From assembly GCA_021793495.1 (NCBI GenBank), contig JAJYSQ010000062.1:1-7608 (forward strand): a DNA stretch of 7,608 bases, read 5' to 3'. Below, in pieces: positions 1-6,360 of the stretch. The stretch is from Actinomycetes bacterium (GTDB lineage Bacteria; Actinomycetota; Actinomycetes; JAJYSQ01). Both the position numbers and the translations under genes were made by a program. Position 1 is the stretch's first letter; each line of letters starts with the position of its first letter. The notes beneath the pieces were generated by a model. It did not search any database. It was not told the origin of the DNA and was given only the letters and a program-made list of their open reading frames with translations.

Positions 1-1165
1 CCACCTGGTGACCGTCTACCGTGCCACGCACCCCCTGCCCGGGCGTCTCGACCACCGAGGCGGGTTCGGCGAGGGGCAGTCCGCGCTCTCGGGCGCCCCG
101 CACCACGGCGGAGGCCAGGACGTGCGGGGAGAACTGGTCCAGGCTGGCCGCCAGCCGTAGGACCTGCGCCTCGTCGAGGCCCGGAGCCGGGTCCACCCGG
201 GTCAACGTGGGGTGTCCCGTCGTCAACGTCCCGGTCTTGTCGAACAAGAGAGTCCCCGGAGCAGCCAGCCGTTCCAGGGCGGTGCCGTCCTTGACCAGGA
301 CCCCGATGCGGGAGGTCCGGGACATGCCCGAGACGATCGCGACGGGTACCGCGAGGATCAGCGGGCAGGGTGTGGCGACCACCAGCACCGCGACCGCCCG
401 GACCAGCTCGCCGCTGACTGCCCAGGCCAACCCCGCCAACCCGAGGGCAGCCACCAGCAGCACCCCGGCATACCGGTCGGCCAGCCTCGTCGTCGGGGCC
501 ACGCCGGCCCGGGCCTGACGGACCAGCGCGACCACCTGCGCGTAGCTGCTGTCGGCGGCGGTGCTGGCGGCCCGGATCGAGAAGGCGTCCCCGGCGTTGA
601 CCGTACCGGCCCTGACCGGGTCGTCGACGGCGCGCTCCACCGGGAGGGCCTCGCCGGTCAGCGCGGACTCGTCCACCACCGCGTCCTGGTCGGACACCCG
701 CCCGTCGACGGGGATCACCTCGCCCGGGCGGACCAGCAGGAGGTCGCCCGGGTGGAGCTGGTCGACGGGTACCTCGACGAGCAGGGTCCCCTCGCGTCGG
801 GTCGCGGTGGCTGGTACGCGGTCCAGCAGGGCCGACAGCTCCCGCCCCGCCCGGGCCTCGGCGTACGCCTCCAGCAACCGGCCCGAGGCGAGCATCACCG
901 CGATCACCGCCCCGGCCAGCGGCTCCCCCACCGCCAGGGTCCCCACCAGCGCGAGCACCGCCACCACGTCGGCACCGAGCCGGTGCTCGCGCAACGCCGC
1001 CCAGATCCAGCCCAGCGCTGGGCCGATCGCGACCACGGTGACCGTCGACCACGCCCAGCGGGCCACCCCCGGGTGGTGGCTCAGGGCACCGGCGGAACCA
1101 ACGATCAGACCGGCCAACGCCACGACCAGCAGAGCCGCCTCGACCCGGGCCCGGCGCAGGTTCAC
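1..1165 (-). CDS. Heavy-metal P1B-type ATPase with a TPCP motif, C-terminus cut off by the left window edge
   Basis: This is a membrane pump that should couple ATP hydrolysis to export of a transition-metal ion. Translation from GTG at 1165 gives 388 residues before the edge. Four hydrophobic segments lie between residues 8 and 95. The actuator domain follows, with its TGE loop at 170-172 in the context DESALTGE. Two more membrane segments come next, the second carrying the metal-site motif TPCP (265-268). The phosphorylation motif DKTGT has its Asp at 309, and the start of the nucleotide-binding domain carries SPHVLA with His348. There is no N-terminal metal-binding (CxxC) domain. TPCP is the signature of the P1B-5 group, whose best-known member transports Ni/Fe, so the substrate may be Fe or Ni. 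That is inference only, because the last membrane helices are outside the window. The nucleotide-binding motif normally reads HP; HV here is unusual. The start overlaps the upstream stop as GTGA, which supports translational coupling and this start choice. Confidence 0.93.
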   Translation of the reverse strand, partial: MNLRRARVEAALLVVALAGLIVGSAGALSHHPGVARWAWSTVTVVAIGPALGWIWAALREHRLGADVVAVLALVGTLAVGEPLAGAVIAVMLASGRLLEAYAEARAGRELSALLDRVPATATRREGTLLVEVPVDQLHPGDLLLVRPGEVIPVDGRVSDQDAVVDESALTGEALPVERAVDDPVRAGTVNAGDAFSIRAASTAADSSYAQVVALVRQARAGVAPTTRLADRYAGVLLVAALGLAGLAWAVSGELVRAVAVLVVATPCPLILAVPVAIVSGMSRTSRIGVLVKDGTALERLAAPGTLLFDKTGTLTTGHPTLTRVDPAPGLDEAQVLRLAASLDQFSPHVLASAVVRGARERGLPLAEPASVVETPGQGVRGTVDGHQV

Positions 1166-2547
1166 CGAGGGAGTATGCCCGGAGCTGGCGGCGTCTGCCA
1201 GGGCCGAAGGGCCCTCGTTGCGTCCGTCGGCACCCTCGTTGCGTCCGTCGGCACCGCCGGCACCACCGGCACCGGCTGCGCTGCCGCGGGCCGGTCTCGT
1301 CCGCCAGGCACCGGCGCGTCGGACCCGACCGCACGGGAGTCCGAGCGTCCCGGGCCGACCAGCACGGCCACGGCCGAGCCGATCACGAACCCGGCGCGCA
1401 ACCAGGCCTGCCCGGTCACCCCGACCACGGATGCGACCGGGCCCAGAGCGGGGACGAACAGCATGAGGAAGCCCAGAAGGCTCAACGGTGCACGCAACCC
1501 GGTGCGGGCACCCGACCCGCCGGCACGCCACAGGTCCCACGTGACGGTGCCGACCAACAGCCACGCCGCGTAGTAGGTGTTCACGCTCGGGTCGAGCAGG
1601 ATCCGCGCGTCGACCGCCAGCAGCAGCACCGCCGGCCACCGGCCACGACGGACCGCGGCCAGGCCCAGGGCCAGTGCGAGAAGCAGCTGGACCGGTCGGT
1701 CCCAGGGCGGGGTGGCTGCCGCCGTCACGCCGAGCAGCCGCAGCACCGAGCCGGCCTCGACCGGGATACGGAACCCGCCAGCGGCCGACAGCGTCTGCGG
1801 GGCGGCCAGCAAGAACGGTGCGGCCGCCAGCCCGACGACCGCGGCTCCGGCACCCATCGAGCGCCACCACTGGCGACGGGGAAGGACGAGCACCAGCGGG
1901 AGGAACGCGATGGCGACCGGCTTGGCGACCACTGCCAGCCCGAGCAGCAGCCCGAGCAGCACCGGTCGGCGGGCGGTCAGTGCCCGCACCGCGAGCACCG
2001 AGAAGGCAAGGGCCAACGCGTCGTCCAGGTGGCCGTACCAAGCGGCCAGGTTGACCCAGGCCGGCACGAACACCAGGCCGAGGACGAGGGTGGCGGTCTG
2101 GATCCGGGCCCGCGCCGGCTGCCCGCTGGCCAGCTCGAGCGCCCACCCCTGCAGCAGGCGCAAGACGCCCAGCCCCAGGACGGTCATGCCCACGGCCGCG
2201 ACCCGGAAGCTCGTCACCAGCCCCAGGGGGACCAGCGGGGCCGCCGCCAGGAACGTCAGCGGCCCGGTCTGCAGCACGGGCTCGCTGGCGTAGATGTGCA
2301 GCCCGCCCGGCCCCGGCAGATGGCTCGGATGACCACCGAGGAACAGCCGGGTACCGTCGTAGAAGAGCTTCCACGACCAGCCGTGGGCCTCCAGCGCCAG
2401 GCAGACGCCCGCCCACAGGGTCAGCGCCCACCAGCGGTGGCGTACCAGCAGACTCCACACCCGCGACCACACGGGCGCAGTCTGCGCAGACGCATCTGAG
2501 TGCTGGCTGAAGGCGACCGGTGACCTACCGACGCCCCTTGCGCTCAT
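1162..2547 (-). CDS. Multi-pass membrane glycosyltransferase, GT-C/GT87 (DUF2029)-like
   Basis: A 461-residue, strongly hydrophobic protein with about ten predicted membrane segments between residues 39 and 405. Several features match polyprenol-phosphate-sugar-dependent GT-C enzymes of the GT87/DUF2029 type. Asp64 sits in the first outside loop ([11 protein letters not shown]), a position used for catalysis in that fold. [10 protein letters not shown] segment (172-180) is followed by a [12 protein letters not shown] helix ending at Lys209-Pro210. An [15 protein letters not shown] segment lies near the end. Members move mannose or other sugars from a lipid-phosphate donor on the outer membrane face; donor and acceptor here are unknown. 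The tail after about residue 405 is Pro/Ala/Thr/Arg-rich, probably disordered and cytoplasmic or exposed, and holds two copies of VPTDATR. The ATG overlaps the lipase stop (ATGA) and the TGA overlaps the ATPase start (GTGA). The family call rests on motif resemblance only; a generic integral membrane protein is the alternative. Confidence 0.62.
   Translation of the reverse strand: MSARGVGRSPVAFSQHSDASAQTAPVWSRVWSLLVRHRWWALTLWAGVCLALEAHGWSWKLFYDGTRLFLGGHPSHLPGPGGLHIYASEPVLQTGPLTFLAAAPLVPLGLVTSFRVAAVGMTVLGLGVLRLLQGWALELASGQPARARIQTATLVLGLVFVPAWVNLAAWYGHLDDALALAFSVLAVRALTARRPVLLGLLLGLAVVAKPVAIAFLPLVLVLPRRQWWRSMGAGAAVVGLAAAPFLLAAPQTLSAAGGFRIPVEAGSVLRLLGVTAAATPPWDRPVQLLLALALGLAAVRRGRWPAVLLLAVDARILLDPSVNTYYAAWLLVGTVTWDLWRAGGSGARTGLRAPLSLLGFLMLFVPALGPVASVVGVTGQAWLRAGFVIGSAVAVLVGPGRSDSRAVGSDAPVPGGRDRPAAAQPVPVVPAVPTDATRVPTDATRALRPWQTPPAPGILPR
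1212..1253. repeat. Two perfect tandem copies of a 21-bp unit
   Basis: Bases 1212-1232 and 1233-1253 are identical, and the match runs two bases further. The unit is a multiple of three and lies inside the C-terminal tail of the membrane glycosyltransferase, where it encodes VPTDATR twice. It keeps frame, so copy-number change by slippage would lengthen or shorten the tail by seven residues without breaking the overlapping downstream start at 1165. Confidence 0.95.
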
Positions 2548-3935
2548 CCGCAGCCGGTGGGCGCAGGCAGCCCGGCAAACCGGGCCGCGATCCAGCCGAG
2601 GATCTCGGTGCGGGCCGCCGTGAGCACGCCGTTGTGCGTGGCCCCGGGGTACACGGTGTACGTCAACCGGTTGGGCTGGGTGGCGCAGACGTGCGTCACG
2701 AACGACGTGGTACCCGAGATGTCCACCTCGTCATCGGCGCTGCCCTGGACGATCAGGATCGGCGCCGGCGTCGGCACGGCACCCGGGGTGTTCGCCCGGC
2801 CCAGCGCGACCAGCACCGGATTGGTCGCCGCCCCCGGCAGGAAGACCGCGGCCGACGGGGTGCGGGCGTAGGCATCGGTCACCGCCGTGTCGCACATCGT
2901 GGTCAGCTGGCCGATCCCGGCCATGGCCGACGGCGTCAACAGCTGGTCCAACGGCAAGCCGGGGTACGTCCGCGACCAGGACACCACGGTGAGCAGCACG
3001 TCGGCATTCACCGGCTCAGAGGTTGCGGCGGCGGCTGGGGCGGTCCCGGTCATCCAGGTCACCGGGGCCGCCGCGACCACCCCGACGATCCGCTGCTCGG
3101 GGGTGTAGCTGGCGGCGAGCTGCCCGGCGAACAGCGCGGCGTGCCCACCTTGTGAGTGCCCGACGATCACCACGGTGCCGGATGCGTGCCAGCTGGCCAA
3201 CCCCTGCGCCGCCCGGATCGCGTCGAGCACCGCGTACCCTTCGCCGGCCCCCGCGTAGTACCCCAGCGTCCCCCGGGTGCCCAGCCCCGGGTAGTCCGCG
3301 GCGGTGACCAGGTACCCCTGGTCGACCAGGGTGGCCAGGTAGGGGGCGAGCACCAGGTGGTGCAGCCCTCCCGGCAGCGACGTGGCGAACAGGGAGGGCG
3401 CGCAGGCCCGGGCGATCCCGGTGCTGCCGTGGGCCCACGCGATCACCGGGTAGCCGCCCGCCGGGGCCGGGAGGCCCGGTACCGCCACGTACCCGGAGCC
3501 GACCACGCCCGACCCCGTCGCGGTACGCGTCAGGTAGAGGATTCGCCACAGCGTCGCCCCGGCGTGCGCGCCGGGGACCGGACCCACCCGCTGGTAGCGC
3601 AGCAACGTGCCGTGCACGGAGCCGGTGGGCACCGGGGCGGGGTCGTAGAAGGCGAAGGGGGAGGCCCCCGCCGGGGACGACCAGGCTGCGAGTGCGGACC
3701 CCGTGGGGTCCGACGATCCGGTCGACCCCGGGGTGCTCGTGACGGACGCACTCGTGGAGGGGTGGGCCGACGCGGTGCTCGCCGCGGTGCTCGCCCGTCC
3801 GGGCGTGGCCGGCGAGGCCCCGACGCTGGCACACGAGGCGAGCAGCAGCGCACCGGCGACCAGCAGCGGGCCTCGTCGGACCAGCTGCTCGGCTTGCCGC
3901 CACGCTCGGGGCCCGGTTGGGCCGGTCGCTGCCAC
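2544..3935 (-). CDS. Exported lipoprotein lipase/esterase, secretory-lipase (LIP) type alpha/beta-hydrolase
   Basis: A predicted extracellular, membrane-anchored hydrolase of ester or lipid substrates. From GTG at 3935 it is 463 residues. The N-terminus has an Arg-Arg pair (20-21), a hydrophobic core (23-32) and a lipobox Leu-Ala-Ser-Cys with Cys35 as the lipid-modified residue. A Ser/Thr/Ala/Pro-rich linker (about 36-95) leads to the catalytic domain. The nucleophile motif GHSQGG has Ser261. The probable acid is Asp401 in GSADDEV and the base His434 in GATHNGV. YPVIAWAHGSTG and DYPGLGTRG are typical of the fungal/actinobacterial secretory-lipase family. The reading frame stays open to 4193, but that would put 86 non-signal-like residues before the signal peptide and run into the gene on the other strand. 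GTG at 3938 is the adjacent option; 3935 leaves better spacing from a GGCAGG ribosome site. It is first in the operon, and its stop overlaps the next ATG. The native substrate is unknown. Confidence 0.88.
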   Translation of the reverse strand: MAATGPTGPRAWRQAEQLVRRGPLLVAGALLLASCASVGASPATPGRASTAASTASAHPSTSASVTSTPGSTGSSDPTGSALAAWSSPAGASPFAFYDPAPVPTGSVHGTLLRYQRVGPVPGAHAGATLWRILYLTRTATGSGVVGSGYVAVPGLPAPAGGYPVIAWAHGSTGIARACAPSLFATSLPGGLHHLVLAPYLATLVDQGYLVTAADYPGLGTRGTLGYYAGAGEGYAVLDAIRAAQGLASWHASGTVVIVGHSQGGHAALFAGQLAASYTPEQRIVGVVAAAPVTWMTGTAPAAAATSEPVNADVLLTVVSWSRTYPGLPLDQLLTPSAMAGIGQLTTMCDTAVTDAYARTPSAAVFLPGAATNPVLVALGRANTPGAVPTPAPILIVQGSADDEVDISGTTSFVTHVCATQPNRLTYTVYPGATHNGVLTAARTEILGWIAARFAGLPAPTGCG

Positions 3936-4088
3936 CACGCCTGCCAGGGTCGCACATCGTGCTGGTTGGGATCGTGCACGGGCCGGTTCGGCGCGCACAC
4001 TGGTCCCCGGGGACCGCCTCGGACTTCGGCGGCCCCCGGCAGCTGCTGGACGACCCGGTGGCTTCTCGACAGGAAGGGCGGCGCGGCC
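3936..4088. promoter_or_regulatory. Divergent intergenic control region with a 14-bp perfect palindrome
   Basis: This gap separates the divergently read lipase operon and the 119-residue membrane protein gene, so promoters for both should lie here. Bases 4002-4015 read GGTCCCCGGGGACC, a perfect 14-bp palindrome, which would suit a dimeric repressor. The heptamer ATCGTGC occurs twice, at 3956-3962 and 3971-3977, 15 bp apart. I could not recognise convincing -35/-10 pairs on either strand. The operator role is inference, and a GC-only palindrome can arise by chance in such GC-rich DNA. Confidence 0.4.
4071..4077 (+). promoter_or_regulatory. Ribosome binding site for the 119-residue membrane protein
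   Basis: AGGAAGG lies 11 bases before the GTG at 4089. It decides that start over the long upstream open frame, which is only antisense to the lipase gene. Confidence 0.6.
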
Positions 4089-4448
4089 GTGCCCGGACAG
4101 GCGTTCCTCGGCATGCTCGGCTGGGTGGTTCTCGTCCTGGGCGCCGGGCTCGTGGCGTACTGGGCAGGGGTGCTCCTGCCCGGCCCGCTGCACCGCAGGG
4201 TGGTGCCCGTCCTGGCCCGGCGAGCCGACCCTCGCTGGTACCCGGTGCTCGGCCTGGTCTGGGGAGTCACGGTGCTGGCCGCCGGGTCCGCCACCGCCCA
4301 GGCCAGCCGCGGCGCCTACTTCTTCAGCGCAGTGTCGCTGCTGGTCTTCCTGATCGGACTTCGCGCGGTCGAGTCTGTCGAGCCCCGCGCCCGGCAGACG
4401 ACCCGGCGGTCACGCCCGAGGCTGGGCCAGGTCCGGGACAGCCGCTGA
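4089..4448 (+). CDS. Small membrane protein of unknown function, three predicted helices
   Basis: I do not recognise this 119-residue protein. From GTG at 4089 it has three hydrophobic stretches: about residues 5-30, 51-70 and 76-92. A basic loop (HRRVVPVLARRADPRW, 35-50) separates the first two and an Arg-rich tail (100-119) follows the last. By the positive-inside rule the loop and possibly the tail are cytoplasmic. The start is supported by AGGAAGG upstream and by the first helix beginning near the N-terminus. It is transcribed away from the lipase operon across a 153-bp divergent gap. Its last 39 bases overlap the 3' end of fdhD on the opposite strand, so the two genes converge with no room for a terminator between them. 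The frame is open much further upstream, but that part is antisense to the lipase. No catalytic motif is visible. The gene is probably real, given membrane-like composition and the ribosome site. Confidence 0.62.
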   Translation: MPGQAFLGMLGWVVLVLGAGLVAYWAGVLLPGPLHRRVVPVLARRADPRWYPVLGLVWGVTVLAAGSATAQASRGAYFFSAVSLLVFLIGLRAVESVEPRARQTTRRSRPRLGQVRDSR

Positions 4449-5318
4449 GGGGGCCGCCGCCTCGTCGGGCACGCGCGGTGCGTCGACCGCACGGGGTGCG
4501 GCAGCCACGCGCGCCCGGGGTGTCTCGGCCACGCGCCAGCTGGCCGAGTACACGTTCATCGACCGCCCCCGGGAGAACCCGACCAGGGTCATCCCGGCGT
4601 CGACCGCCAGGTCCACGGCAAGGCTCGACGGAGCCGACACCGCAGCCAGCACGGGGATCCCGGCCATCCACGCCTTCTGCGTCAGCTCGAACGAGGCGCG
4701 CCCGCTCACCTGCAGGACCAGCCCACGACCCGGGAGCCGGCCCTCGCGCAACGCCCATCCGACAACCTTGTCCACCGCGTTGTGCCGACCCACATCCTCC
4801 CGGACGACGAGCGTCTGACCGTCCGAGGTGAACAGACCGGCAGCGTGCAGCCCCCCGGTCGCCGCAAACACCCGCTGGCCAGCCGACAGGAGCCCGGGCA
4901 ACCCGCACAGCACCGCCACCGACAGCTCGATGCGGTCCGCAGAGAGGTCGAAGGGAGCGGAGCGACGCACCTGGTCGATGCTCGCCACCCCACACACCCC
5001 GCAGGCACTGGAGGTGAGCATCGACCGGGAGAGGACCGGGGGGCGGACCCCGGGGGCCAGCCGGACCTCCAGCACCTCCTCGCCACCCGGACAGTACGAG
5101 GCCCGCTGAACCTCGTGGGCTTCGCGGATCAAGCCTTCCGAGACCAGCAGCCCCAGCGCAAGGTCGATGTCCTCCCCGGGGGTGCGCATCGTGACGGTCA
5201 GCTGCTGGCCGTCGACCCGGATCTCCAGAGGCTCCTCGACGGCGAGACTGTCCGGCCGCTCGACGCGCCCACCGGCCGTGATGCGCACGACACGGCGGCG
5301 AACGGTGATCCTGCCCAT
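4410..5318 (-). CDS. fdhD: Formate dehydrogenase accessory sulfurtransferase FdhD
   Basis: FdhD carries sulfur from a cysteine desulfurase to the molybdenum bis-MGD cofactor and so activates formate dehydrogenases; it acts in the cytoplasm. The 302-residue product shows the family blocks in order: VEEPLEIRVDG (27-37), TMRTPGED (43-50) followed by the LALGLLVSEGLI helix, the sulfur-relay loop with Cys106 and Cys109 in ACGVCG, FAATGGLHAAGLF (151-163), VREDVGRHNAVDKV (172-185), SGRASFELTQKA (205-216) and FSRGRSMNVYS (248-258). A strong AGGAGG at 5328-5333 sits 9 bases before the ATG. The conserved core ends near residue 263. The extra tail of about 40 Ala/Pro/Arg/Val-rich residues makes the protein slightly long for the family, and its 3' end overlaps the opposing membrane-protein gene by 39 bp. 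The 85-residue gene 36 bp upstream is probably in the same transcript. No dehydrogenase gene is visible in the window. Confidence 0.97.
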   Translation of the reverse strand: MGRITVRRRVVRITAGGRVERPDSLAVEEPLEIRVDGQQLTVTMRTPGEDIDLALGLLVSEGLIREAHEVQRASYCPGGEEVLEVRLAPGVRPPVLSRSMLTSSACGVCGVASIDQVRRSAPFDLSADRIELSVAVLCGLPGLLSAGQRVFAATGGLHAAGLFTSDGQTLVVREDVGRHNAVDKVVGWALREGRLPGRGLVLQVSGRASFELTQKAWMAGIPVLAAVSAPSSLAVDLAVDAGMTLVGFSRGRSMNVYSASWRVAETPRARVAAAPRAVDAPRVPDEAAAPSAAVPDLAQPRA

Positions 5319-5327
5319 CTCGGCTCG

Positions 5328-5333
5328 CCTCCT
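5328..5333 (-). promoter_or_regulatory. Strong ribosome binding site of fdhD
   Basis: On the minus strand this reads AGGAGG, a full match to the anti-Shine-Dalgarno core, 9 bases before the fdhD ATG. It fixes the start and suggests fdhD is translated independently of the gene before it. Confidence 0.85.
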
Positions 5334-5354
5334 GACCCCGGGCGTCGACGCCCG

Positions 5355-5612
5355 CTAGTAACCGGGGGCTGGTGGGTCGTTCAGCCCGAGCTCCTCGGCG
5401 AGCCGCTGGCAGCCCGGGGACAGCCCATCCAGGCGGGAGGCCATCTCGACCACGCCCTCCGGGTCCAGCACCACCCACTGCTCGGCCCCATCGATCGCTC
5501 GGCGCTCGATCTGCAGCCGGCCGCGCGGGCCGACCCAGGCGTGGGCACCGTGGCTCATCCCGGCCAGCTCTCCCGCGGTGGGCCCCGGCTCGTCACGATC
5601 CGATCCGCTCAT
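5355..5612 (-). CDS. Unknown 85-residue protein preceding fdhD
   Basis: I do not recognise this protein. From ATG at 5612 it has 85 residues, no membrane segment and no signal peptide. After a polar N-terminus (about 1-18) comes a compact part: HAWVGPRGRLQIERRAIDG (24-42) and EQWVVLDPEGVVEMASRLDGLS (44-65) read like two beta-strand-rich stretches followed by a helix. The C-terminus, CQRLAEELGLNDPPAPGY, is mainly helical and then proline-rich. Cys69 is its only cysteine, so it does not look like a metal-cluster protein. The ATG is preceded by an AGG 5 bases upstream. The frame is open further upstream, but that part is antisense to the methyltransferase gene. It ends 36 bp before fdhD, so a two-gene transcript is likely and a role linked to formate dehydrogenase is possible, but that is context inference only. 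Confidence 0.65.
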   Translation of the reverse strand: MSGSDRDEPGPTAGELAGMSHGAHAWVGPRGRLQIERRAIDGAEQWVVLDPEGVVEMASRLDGLSPGCQRLAEELGLNDPPAPGY

Positions 5613-5723
5613 CGTCGCCTGCCCATGCCCGCAGCATCGCCTCCCACCGGGCGCAGAGCAACCTGCGGGCTGCCCACGCCGGGGCCCACCGTGTCCGGTT
5701 CGACGCTGGCCTAGGGTGGGTGG
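5613..5723. promoter_or_regulatory. Divergent intergenic region between the 85-residue gene and the methyltransferase
   Basis: A 111-bp gap that must hold the start signals for the fdhD-side transcript (leftward) and the methyltransferase (rightward). The rightward -10 hexamer at 5712-5717 is described separately. I see no clear leftward promoter hexamers and no strong inverted repeat. Confidence 0.45.
5712..5717 (+). promoter_or_regulatory. Candidate -10 hexamer for leaderless transcription of the methyltransferase
   Basis: TAGGGT fits the actinobacterial -10 pattern TANNNT and ends 6 bases before the GTG at 5724. That spacing would place transcription initiation on the start codon itself, as in leaderless mRNAs common in Actinomycetota. 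No purine-rich ribosome site of normal spacing is present otherwise. No good -35 hexamer is visible at the usual distance. The GTG recurs at 4-base steps (5716, 5720, 5724); only the last is in frame. Confidence 0.5.
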
Positions 5724-6344
5724 GTGCACGCAGCGGAGTGGGACGCGCGGTACGCCGAGCGCGAGCTCGTGTGGAGTGCCGAGCCGAACCTGTTCATCGT
5801 CGAGCAGACCGAGGACCTCAACCCTGGTAGCGCCTTGGACCTCGCCTGCGGCGAGGGTCGCAACGCGATCTGGCTGGCCACCCGTGGCTGGCGGGTCACC
5901 GGGGTCGACTTCTCTGCGGTGGCGTTGGACAAGGCGAGGGTCCTGGCCGAGCATGTCGGCGTCGACCTGACGCTGCAGCGGGAAGACCTCAGCGCGTGGT
6001 CCCCGCCCTCGGCCAGTGCCGACCTGGTGGTGATCACCTACGTGCACCTGCCGTCGGAGTCCATGGCTCACCTGTTCGCCGGGGCGATCGGGGCGCTGGC
6101 TCCCGGAGGAGTGCTGGTCGCCGTCGGCCACGACCGGGACAACCTGACCCGCGGAGTCGGCGGACCTCAGGACCCGCACATCCTGTGGACCCTCACGGCT
6201 GCGCAGGAGTGGATCCGCCACGGGGCCGAAGCGGCAGCGGTCGAGGTGACGCTGCCCCGGGCCGAGCAGGTCGTCCGCCAGGTCTCGGATCCCGACGGGA
6301 CTCGGACCGCCATCGACACCCTGCTCCGCGTGGTCCGACGGTGA
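5724..6344 (+). CDS. Class I SAM-dependent methyltransferase, TehB/TPMT-like
   Basis: A soluble 206-residue enzyme predicted to transfer a methyl group from S-adenosylmethionine. The N-terminal EWDARYAERELVWSAEPN (5-22) is typical of a widespread group often labelled TehB-like or thiopurine-type. Motif I is LDLACGEGRNAIWLA (38-52), and the acidic residue that binds the SAM ribose is Asp62 in GVDFS. A motif II/III region follows with REDLSAW, then DLVVITYVHLP and the LAPGGVLVAVGHD strand. The length is normal for the family and the Rossmann fold appears complete. The start is GTG, with signs of leaderless transcription. It is divergent from the 85-residue/fdhD pair and convergent with selD, with only 16 bp between stops. 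The substrate cannot be read from the sequence. Some relatives methylate tellurium or selenium oxyanions, which is tempting beside selD but unproven. Confidence 0.92.
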   Translation: MHAAEWDARYAERELVWSAEPNLFIVEQTEDLNPGSALDLACGEGRNAIWLATRGWRVTGVDFSAVALDKARVLAEHVGVDLTLQREDLSAWSPPSASADLVVITYVHLPSESMAHLFAGAIGALAPGGVLVAVGHDRDNLTRGVGGPQDPHILWTLTAAQEWIRHGAEAAAVEVTLPRAEQVVRQVSDPDGTRTAIDTLLRVVRR

Positions 6345-6360
6345 CGGTGGTCCGGCAGGC

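Noticed and set aside
212..1573. Long plus-strand open frame of 453 codons
   Set aside because: It is antisense to the ATPase and glycosyltransferase genes. Its product is low-complexity, Arg/Gly/Pro/His-rich and has no domain, as expected for a shadow frame in high-GC DNA.
3156..4088. Upstream part of the plus-strand frame ending at 4448
   Set aside because: It is antisense to the lipase and has shadow-like composition. Only the part from GTG 4089 has a ribosome site and a membrane-protein profile.
3936..4193. N-terminal extension of the lipase to an ATG at 4193
   Set aside because: The added 86 residues look random and overlap the opposing membrane-protein gene, and they would bury the lipoprotein signal peptide away from the N-terminus.
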